6,450 nucleotides of DNA. It comes from Chitinophagales bacterium (GTDB lineage Bacteria > Bacteroidota > Bacteroidia > Chitinophagales > BACL12). The stretch's first letter is position 1. Each line of letters begins with the position of its first letter. Both the position numbers and the translations under genes were made by a program. The notes beneath the pieces are model-generated. The model worked only from the letters and a program-made list of their open reading frames with translations. It ran no database searches and was not told the DNA's origin. The stretch spans positions 1 to 6,450 of the forward strand of contig JACMJP010000017.1 in NCBI GenBank assembly GCA_014380545.1, read 5' to 3'. Below are positions 1-4,363 of this stretch, one piece after another.

Positions 1-209
1 ACAAATTCTTTTTGTTTGAGTGTAAGTTTATCCCAGCCGTTAATTTTATATCGGAGTATACCGAGGTCAGCAAATTGTTCTGTTTGCCAGGTAAAATTGC
101 TATCGGTTTCTTCAGCAGTTTTTTCTGTTTTGTTTTCCTGCCCTGTTTTTTTGCACCCTGCAGCAGAGAGGAGAGCTGCGTATACAAGCAGCAATAAGAA
201 TGATCTCAT
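1..209 (-). CDS. Dipeptidyl peptidase III-like (M49) lipoprotein, N-terminal part only
   Basis: Reading leftward from the ATG at 209-207, the frame stays open to the window edge (69 codons), so the gene continues outside. An in-frame TAA lies five codons upstream, making this the first possible start. The first 19 residues are a lipoprotein signal: MRS, a hydrophobic stretch (LLLLVYAALLS), then lipobox A-A-G-C with Cys19 as the lipidation site, followed by KKTGQ and a polar Lys/Glu/Thr linker to about residue 38. Residues 39-69 (FTWQTEQFADLGILRYKING, then WDKLTLKQKEF) match my memory of the start of Bacteroidota M49 peptidases, which have an '(D/E)QFADL..(L/M)RY.(I/V)PG(W/F)..L(S/T)L(K/Q)QK' block. 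Family members are zinc exopeptidases that remove dipeptides from peptide N-termini; the HExxGH zinc motif would lie outside the window. Cell-envelope location is inferred. The lipoprotein call is strong, the peptidase call good but based on a short segment. Confidence 0.72.
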   Translation of the reverse strand, partial: MRSFLLLLVYAALLSAAGCKKTGQENKTEKTAEETDSNFTWQTEQFADLGILRYKINGWDKLTLKQKEF

Positions 210-290
210 ATATAAGTTTGTTTAGCAGCAAAGTTGCGGAATTTAAGGGAATAATTTGTTAAGGTTTGTTTGGTTTGCCAGCATGCAGCA

Positions 291-326
291 AAAAAATATC
301 TTGTTGTTGACCCAACCAACAAGATA
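291..326 (-). terminator. Hairpin with U-tract in the leader region of the peptidase gene
   Basis: Positions 297-306 (TATCTTGTTG) pair perfectly with 317-326 (CAACAAGATA). The 10-base loop contains a smaller possible stem, GTTG at 306-309 with CAAC at 313-316, as an alternative pairing. Read on the minus strand the stem is followed at once by six T (A-run at 291-296), the form of an intrinsic terminator, although the stem has only three G-C pairs. It lies 82 bases upstream of the peptidase start codon on the same strand. It could end a short upstream transcript, act as an attenuator, or be an operator palindrome. The structure is directly visible; its role is inferred. Confidence 0.45.
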
Positions 327-401
327 CTAAATCAAGTATATAGTAAAAATAAATGTGCGGAAAAAAAAAGTGTTGATTAAGCTGAAAAATTAGTGCAGAA
401 G

Positions 402-417
402 AATTGTATGAACAATT
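402..417. repeat. Short inverted repeat AATTGT-ATGA-ACAATT
   Basis: This is a perfect 6-bp inverted repeat with a 4-base spacer in the gap between the divergent peptidase and dioxygenase genes. No T-tract follows it on either strand, so it is not an obvious terminator. It could be a regulator binding site, but a palindrome this short in AT-rich DNA can arise by chance. Confidence 0.25.
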
Positions 418-630
418 AAACAAATACTTAAATGCTTACTAACATAGTTAAAAATTCAGATTGCGATTCTCTATATGTTATACTCACCAAAAAAATGAAA
501 ATAAACCCCCTTCAAACATGATATTTGCGCCGGATAAAGATAATTTTACCCTAATATGATTTTTTCAAAAGATATTGATTGTACATTTATTTTTTTATTT
601 AAACAGTTTCATCATTCATAAATTAATTAC

Positions 631-1659
631 ATGAACAGGAAAAAATTCTTAAGCGGACTTGGATTAGCAGGGTTAACTTCAATTATTCCATTTAGTAGAA
701 CAAAAGCCTCAGAAGGCAAAATGAAATTAAAGGCTGCTTTAGGCGGAGCTGATTGTGTTTTAATTCCTCATGAAACCGCAGGACCTTATCCTCTTGATCT
801 GAGTGGTGATGAAACATTTTTCAGAACTGATATTACAGAAGGGAAGGAAGGTATTCCACTTGATCTCACCATAAAAATTGTTAGTATACAAGATGATTGT
901 GCACCTATTGCAAATGCAAGATTCGATCTTTGGCATAACGACAGGGATGGCTGGTATTCCGGATTTGTACAACCGGGAATTGATACAACAGGGGAAACAT
1001 TTTGCCGTGGTATTCAAATTACCGATGTAAATGGTGAAGTGAAATTTAATACAATTTATCCAGGGTGGTATCCTGGCAGAACAACGCACACACATTTTCA
1101 AATATTTTTAAGTTCTGTTTTAAGTGCTACATCGCAAATGGCATTTCCGGATGCTATAAATACAATTGTATATGATGATCCACTTTATCCAAAAGGACAA
1201 AATACAACAGTTGAAACTACTGCTGATGATGGTGTTTTTGCCGGAGGTTATGAAGATCAATTATTAACTATTACACCAAATTTAACCACAGGAGGTTACG
1301 ACGGATCATTAACTATTGGTTTGGATGAGCCGGCAACTGTAGGTTTAATAAATCTTGAACCGGAAACAGGAGGGCAGTTTAAATTGATGGCAAATTATCC
1401 GAATCCTTTTATTACAGAAACTGTAATTCCATTTACTTTAAATTATGCTGCGGATGTAAAAATTGAAATATATGATCTGATGGGAAAAAAGATCGCAGAG
1501 GTATGTAATGGCAAATTTCAGAAAGGTGAACATAAAATAATTGTGAAAAGAAAAATTGGAGATCTTGTTTTATCATCAGGAAATTATGCTTATCAGTTGA
1601 CTACGGAAAATACTGCGGGAAGATTTATGCAGGTGAAAGTAATGACTGTAGGACATTGA
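631..1659 (+). CDS. Secreted intradiol ring-cleavage dioxygenase with T9SS sorting domain
   Basis: This 342-residue protein belongs to the protocatechuate/catechol intradiol dioxygenase family, non-haem Fe(III) enzymes that open catechol-type rings between the two hydroxylated carbons. The expected ligands are visible: Tyr109 (GWYSG), Tyr147 in PGWYPGR, and His153 and His155 in THTHF. Upstream lies the typical ETAGPYPLD segment at 48-56. The N-terminus (MNRKKFLSGLGLAGL) is an export signal ending near residue 27; it resembles a Tat signal but has RK instead of RR. From about 254 (ANYPNPF) to 339 runs a T9SS type A sorting domain with the characteristic 'YDLMGKKI' and 'SSGNYAYQL' blocks, so the product is expected to be moved across the outer membrane and released or anchored at the surface. 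An in-frame TAA four codons upstream supports the ATG. It stands alone between a long gap and a terminator, with no aromatic-degradation genes nearby, so the physiological substrate is unknown. Confidence 0.9.
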   Translation: MNRKKFLSGLGLAGLTSIIPFSRTKASEGKMKLKAALGGADCVLIPHETAGPYPLDLSGDETFFRTDITEGKEGIPLDLTIKIVSIQDDCAPIANARFDLWHNDRDGWYSGFVQPGIDTTGETFCRGIQITDVNGEVKFNTIYPGWYPGRTTHTHFQIFLSSVLSATSQMAFPDAINTIVYDDPLYPKGQNTTVETTADDGVFAGGYEDQLLTITPNLTTGGYDGSLTIGLDEPATVGLINLEPETGGQFKLMANYPNPFITETVIPFTLNYAADVKIEIYDLMGKKIAEVCNGKFQKGEHKIIVKRKIGDLVLSSGNYAYQLTTENTAGRFMQVKVMTVGH

Positions 1660-1675
1660 TTTAGTTTGATCCATA

Positions 1676-1715
1676 AAAGGCATTTACTAAAAGAAATAGT
1701 AAATGCCTTTTTTTT
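1676..1715 (+). terminator. Intrinsic terminator of the dioxygenase gene
   Basis: A 14-bp perfect stem (1676-1689 with 1697-1710, core GGCATTTACTA) encloses a 7-base A/G loop and runs into eight consecutive T at 1708-1715, the first three of which also pair in the stem. It starts 16 bases after the dioxygenase stop codon. The four A before the stem give a weak U-tract in the opposite direction as well. Confidence 0.9.
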
Positions 1716-1735
1716 CACCAATAGTGGTGATTTTT
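1715..1735 (+). terminator. Possible second short terminator hairpin
   Basis: TCACCA at 1715-1720 pairs with TGGTGA at 1725-1730 around a 4-base loop, and five T follow at 1731-1735. It begins on the last T of the main terminator's U-tract, so the two could act in tandem as a backup. The stem is only 6 bp and may not work alone. Because it also has an A/T-rich flank on the other side, it would be structured on either strand. Confidence 0.4.
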
Positions 1736-1746
1736 ATACAATACTC

Positions 1747-1777
1747 TTGCTTATTTAAAATATCTGGTGTAATTCTG
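1747..1777 (+). promoter_or_regulatory. Candidate Bacteroidota-type promoter for the lipoprotein pair
   Basis: TTG at 1747-1749 is followed after 20 bases by TAATTCTG at 1770-1777, one mismatch from the -7 consensus TAnnTTTG and within its usual 17-23 base spacing. It lies after the dioxygenase terminators and 41 bases before the ATG at 1819, where a promoter for this transcription unit is expected. The consensus is loose and the region AT-rich, so this is only a candidate. Confidence 0.4.
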
Positions 1778-1818
1778 TATCCTGATAAGCTTTTATTCTT
1801 TCAAACAGAATCATCAGT

Positions 1819-2277
1819 ATGAAAAATATTTTAGTTAAACATACTTCCTTTTTATTTCTGTTGTTATTGTTTTCCGCAGGATGTAAAGTAACTTTTATTC
1901 CTGACTATGATAAGGATATAGCGGCGCAGATAGATAACACTGCAAAAATGGTTGACAGGTTTTATCTTGAAATGCTTGAGACACCAGATGGAGATTATTT
2001 AAGAGCTTATAATTTTTACAGCGAGGAATATATAAACATAGAAGTTGAATTAAATTCCTTGTTATATAAAAATAAAGTACGACCCTTAAATGAAAACTCT
2101 GTAAGAATATGTGAAATAACATTACAACTTTGGATAAAATATAAAGAAGAACATAAACAGGATGATAAACTTTCTAACGGACTTATAAAACTAAACCGGG
2201 TGTCTTTTGCAGATTTGTTTTTTGCAATGCAATCCGCCGAGAAAGCAAAAGAAATAATAATAAATCCGCCACAATAA
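1819..2277 (+). CDS. Small lipoprotein of unknown function
   Basis: This 152-residue protein starts with a clear lipoprotein signal: MKNILVKHTS, a hydrophobic core FLFLLLLF, then lipobox S-A-G-C with Cys22. The mature part (about 130 residues) has no further membrane segment. It appears mostly helical and rich in charged and aromatic residues, with notable segments DRFYLEMLE at 46-54, EVELNSLL at 75-82 and ICEITLQLWIKYKEEH at 97-112. It contains no catalytic motif I recognise. I have an impression of similar lipoproteins elsewhere in the phylum but cannot name a family. The stop codon is 12 bases before the next ATG, so the two are almost certainly co-transcribed. The residues after the lipidated Cys (KVTF) carry no Asp at +2, the E. 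coli inner-membrane retention signal; which membrane holds it is not decided by the sequence. Confidence 0.85.
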   Translation: MKNILVKHTSFLFLLLLFSAGCKVTFIPDYDKDIAAQIDNTAKMVDRFYLEMLETPDGDYLRAYNFYSEEYINIEVELNSLLYKNKVRPLNENSVRICEITLQLWIKYKEEHKQDDKLSNGLIKLNRVSFADLFFAMQSAEKAKEIIINPPQ

Positions 2278-2289
2278 AAATTGAAAATT

Positions 2290-2616
2290 ATGTCGTTTAA
2301 TATTAATGAAACACTTGCAGATATGCTGAAAGCAGTAAAAACTGAAGTAGGAGATAATTGGGGAGAAGTAAAAACTGTTGCAAATCAATTTATGAATAAT
2401 CGTAAAACAAGGCTGGCATTAATTGCTGAGCTTGCGATAACAGGAGAGCTTTCTGCAGAAAAAATTATATCAAGATTAGAAGACGAAAAATTAATTTTTG
2501 AGGCGGAATTGCATGCCATTGCGGTCATTTCAAAGGCAATTGCACAAAAAGCAGCAAATGCAGCAATTGATGTATTATACAAAGCGATAGATGCTTCTAT
2601 TTCGGCGATACTATAA
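2290..2616 (+). CDS. Small all-helical protein, unknown function
   Basis: This 108-residue protein has no signal peptide and no convincing membrane span. I chose the ATG at 2290 over the in-frame TTG at 2281: ATG is much the commoner start and the resulting N-terminus (MSFNINETL) is natural. The chain looks like successive amphipathic helices: about 6-20, 24-50, 54-72 and a long Ala/Ile-rich C-terminal one from 73 to the end (LHAIAVISKAIAQKAANAAI, then DVLYKAIDASISAIL). The C-terminal helix is rich enough in small and hydrophobic residues to pack in an oligomer or lie on a membrane. No enzyme or DNA-binding motif is visible. It is the second gene of a unit with the lipoprotein just upstream, so a joint role is likely, but the helical protein should be in the cytoplasm and the partner in the envelope. 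No family name comes to mind. Confidence 0.78.
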   Translation: MSFNINETLADMLKAVKTEVGDNWGEVKTVANQFMNNRKTRLALIAELAITGELSAEKIISRLEDEKLIFEAELHAIAVISKAIAQKAANAAIDVLYKAIDASISAIL

Positions 2617-2636
2617 AGCAGAAATATTCTTTAAGT

Positions 2637-3227
2637 TTATATTCCGAGTATATTTTTCAATTCATCATCTGATTTTGCATATCCAACCCGGTAGTCAATT
2701 AATTTTTTATTTGTTTCATTAAAATAATAAGTGAGTTGAACAAGTGTGCCGAAATTTTCATGCATTTGCATTCCGGTTATAATAAACCCTGTTTTTAATT
2801 TTGGAACAATTACAGCATTATTTACCGGGTGATGGTAACTTATTACTTTCTGAAAACCTTTTTCTTTTAAAATATTGAGGAGAGTTGATAATACTTTTTT
2901 ATAGATGCCTTTATTGCGATACGTTTCAAAAATAGAAGTGTTATTCATTTGATAGGTGTCATGGCTAATTTGTTTTCCAATTGCCCATCCAATTTTTTCT
3001 TCTCCTTTTTTAATAAAGAAATAAAGCTGTAATGCATCCTTTAAATTTTTGTTCAACTCTTTCATTAAATTTCTTTCCTCTTGGCTATAAATATTTTTAT
3101 AATTTGTATCAGCCCGATCAGGAAATATTGCTGACTCATGTTTCTCAAAAAAAGGAATTACTTCCGCTCTTATTGAAAGTTCTAAATAATAATCATCGAA
3201 TAGGTGGAAAGTATTTTGAGTGAGCAT
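2637..3227 (-). CDS. GNAT-family N-acetyltransferase
   Basis: This 196-residue protein has the layout of a GCN5-related acetyltransferase, which transfers the acetyl group of acetyl-CoA to an amine. The core shows a central strand (LYFFIKKGEEKIGWAIGKQ, about 68-86), a strand leading to the pyrophosphate-binding loop R104-N-K-G-I-Y (a variant of Q/RxxGxG/A), the following helix KKVLSTLLNILKEKG (110-124), the strand KVISYHHPVNNA (127-138) and a C-terminal GFIITGMQMHENFG-type segment (147-160) typical of the last motif. The substrate cannot be told. An in-frame TAA five codons upstream fixes the ATG. It is the second gene of a minus-strand unit, 18 bases after the stop of the lipoprotein at 3246-4187, with no promoter visible between them. 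Its 3' end lies only 20 bases from that of the convergent plus-strand gene. Confidence 0.8.
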   Translation of the reverse strand: MLTQNTFHLFDDYYLELSIRAEVIPFFEKHESAIFPDRADTNYKNIYSQEERNLMKELNKNLKDALQLYFFIKKGEEKIGWAIGKQISHDTYQMNNTSIFETYRNKGIYKKVLSTLLNILKEKGFQKVISYHHPVNNAVIVPKLKTGFIITGMQMHENFGTLVQLTYYFNETNKKLIDYRVGYAKSDDELKNILGI

Positions 3228-3245
3228 AGTTAATGGTAGTTATCA

Positions 3246-4187
3246 TCATCTCCATTCCCATGCTGGAATTAATCCCCGGACACCCATATCAGCAACCAGT
3301 TCTGTTTCATCAGGATTACTTACATCAATATCCCATTCACCATTTGCATTAAGATCTACCCATTCAAAACTTTGACTAATAGAAAATGATAAAGAAATAT
3401 AAAGGTCCTGCTGATTACTGTTATCTGATTCTGCCCCGGTTATTACAAGAGGCTGCGTAAACTTTCCGGTTACAACACATGAACCCGGTGGTATTGGTGA
3501 TGTAGCCGAAATAGGATTCACAACGGTTGTTGCACCTTCAGGAGCCTGCCCGGTATAAATTGCATTATAGGAATCGTAAGGTGAAGTAAAACCTGTTTCA
3601 AAAGCCCAGAATCCCTGTTCTTTATCTGCATAAATATCTGTGCTCAGGTTTTTTACAACAAGATTTCGAATATAAGTTCTGGAGCCGATAAAAGATGCTA
3701 TTGTTCCAGTTTGATTAAGCAGATCACCAACAACAGGAATATTTAATGCATTAAATTGAATATCATAATTCTGATATGCAACGGATACACGAACATAATT
3801 ATATGTTCCCGGTGCAAGTTTATTTACATTAAATTTATAAAAAGGGTCTCCGGCACCTTTCACTACACATGAATCAAAATCAATGGAAAGAGAACCACCT
3901 TCCATTGTTTCATGCCCTTTGTAAACTATTTGCCCTTCCTTATAAGGAGTGAATTCATCATGAGATAATTCTATATAATTCACACCCATTCCATGAATAA
4001 CAGGTGTTATTGCTGCATTACCCAGCGGTATGATAGAAGGCTCCCCATCATTATTCAACCGCTCCTGTGTTTCGCTAAACTGAAATTCAAAATTTATGTA
4101 GGTGAAATCTTTAACATCTTTATTACAGGACATCAGGGGAATATAAATAAAAATAAAAGCTATGTATTTTAAATTATTTTTTTTCAT
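3246..4187 (-). CDS. Lipoprotein of unknown function, beta-rich
   Basis: This 313-residue protein begins with a lipoprotein signal: MKKNNLKYIA, hydrophobic FIFIYIPL, then M-S-C with Cys21 followed by NKD. The mature chain has no other membrane span and alternates short polar and hydrophobic stretches rich in Thr, Ser, Asn and Gly, as expected of an all-beta fold. Features seen are GAGDPFYKFNVNKLAPGTYN (111-130), a strand-turn pattern common in cell-envelope beta-sandwich proteins, and DLNANGEWDID (278-288), which has the DxNxNGxxD spacing of a calcium-binding loop of EF-hand/dockerin type. There are four Cys: Cys21, Cys107, Cys237 and none obviously in a cofactor motif; Cys107 and Cys237 could form a disulfide. 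An in-frame TAG two codons upstream supports the ATG. It leads a two-gene unit with the acetyltransferase. I considered the MbnP family but see none of the features I would expect, so I leave it unnamed. Confidence 0.82.
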   Translation of the reverse strand: MKKNNLKYIAFIFIYIPLMSCNKDVKDFTYINFEFQFSETQERLNNDGEPSIIPLGNAAITPVIHGMGVNYIELSHDEFTPYKEGQIVYKGHETMEGGSLSIDFDSCVVKGAGDPFYKFNVNKLAPGTYNYVRVSVAYQNYDIQFNALNIPVVGDLLNQTGTIASFIGSRTYIRNLVVKNLSTDIYADKEQGFWAFETGFTSPYDSYNAIYTGQAPEGATTVVNPISATSPIPPGSCVVTGKFTQPLVITGAESDNSNQQDLYISLSFSISQSFEWVDLNANGEWDIDVSNPDETELVADMGVRGLIPAWEWR

Positions 4188-4264
4188 TTTCTATTGTGTT
4201 TATCATAAAAATTTTAATACGTAAGACCACATGCAGTATAAAAATTTCTTAACAACAAAGGTAA

Positions 4265-4298
4265 CAAATATATGCCTGAAATTGCAGGGCTACACAAA
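4265..4298 (-). promoter_or_regulatory. Candidate promoter for the lipoprotein-acetyltransferase unit
   Basis: On the minus strand TTTG (4298-4295) is followed after 22 bases by TATATTTG (4272-4265), an exact match to the Bacteroidota -7 consensus TAnnTTTG at an allowed spacing. A second exact -7 match, TACCTTTG (4263-4256), follows one base later but has no TTG at the right distance. The implied leader before the ATG at 4187 is roughly 70 bases. The site sits in the 176-base gap after hscA, so the downstream unit probably has its own promoter. Confidence 0.5.
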
Positions 4299-4363
4299 GT
4301 AATTGCTGTTAAAAACGATCTTAAATGTTGCAGATGTTTATTCGGTATGTTGGAAATAAAAAA

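Larger units (their letters stand above)
210..630. other. Non-coding gap between divergent genes
   Basis: These 421 bases separate the minus-strand peptidase start from the plus-strand dioxygenase start. They are very AT-rich and I see no plausible coding frame. Two inverted repeats stand out: a 10-bp perfect stem at 297-326 and a 6-bp one at 402-417. The gap should contain both genes' promoters, but I found no site matching TTG-N17-23-TAnnTTTG on either strand. The nearest is GATATTTG at 520-527 (plus), which has one mismatch and no TTG at the right distance. Confidence 0.6.

Noticed and set aside
12..225. Open frames on the plus strand at 12-197 and 16-225
   Set aside because: They lie antisense to the peptidase N-terminus, whose minus-strand reading gives a clean lipoprotein signal and a recognisable family block; the plus-strand readings are Cys/Phe/Ser-rich without any motif.
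441..479. Possible stem between AACATA (441-446) and TATGTT (474-479)
   Set aside because: Only six A/T-rich pairs with a 27-base loop and no continuation of pairing; expected by chance in such AT-rich DNA.
520..527. GATATTTG as a -7 promoter element for the dioxygenase
   Set aside because: It has one mismatch at the key first position and no TTG lies 17-23 bases upstream.
760..1101. Minus-strand open frame inside the dioxygenase gene
   Set aside because: The plus-strand frame contains all iron ligands of a known family; the antisense product is Cys-rich and shows no domain.
2281..2289. TTG at 2281 as the start of the small helical protein
   Set aside because: An ATG follows three codons later with a natural N-terminus; the TTG would lie four bases after the preceding stop with no ribosome-binding sequence to favour it.
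1895..2582. Minus-strand open frames at 1895-2122, 2191-2388 and 2385-2582
   Set aside because: They are antisense to the lipoprotein and helical-protein genes, span gene boundaries and have no signal or motif.
2617..2660. Shared terminator between the convergent genes
   Set aside because: Only weak AT pairing (AAATAT with ATATTT) is present, with no stable stem.
3032..3223. Plus-strand open frame within the acetyltransferase gene
   Set aside because: It is antisense to a recognisable GNAT gene and has no independent support.
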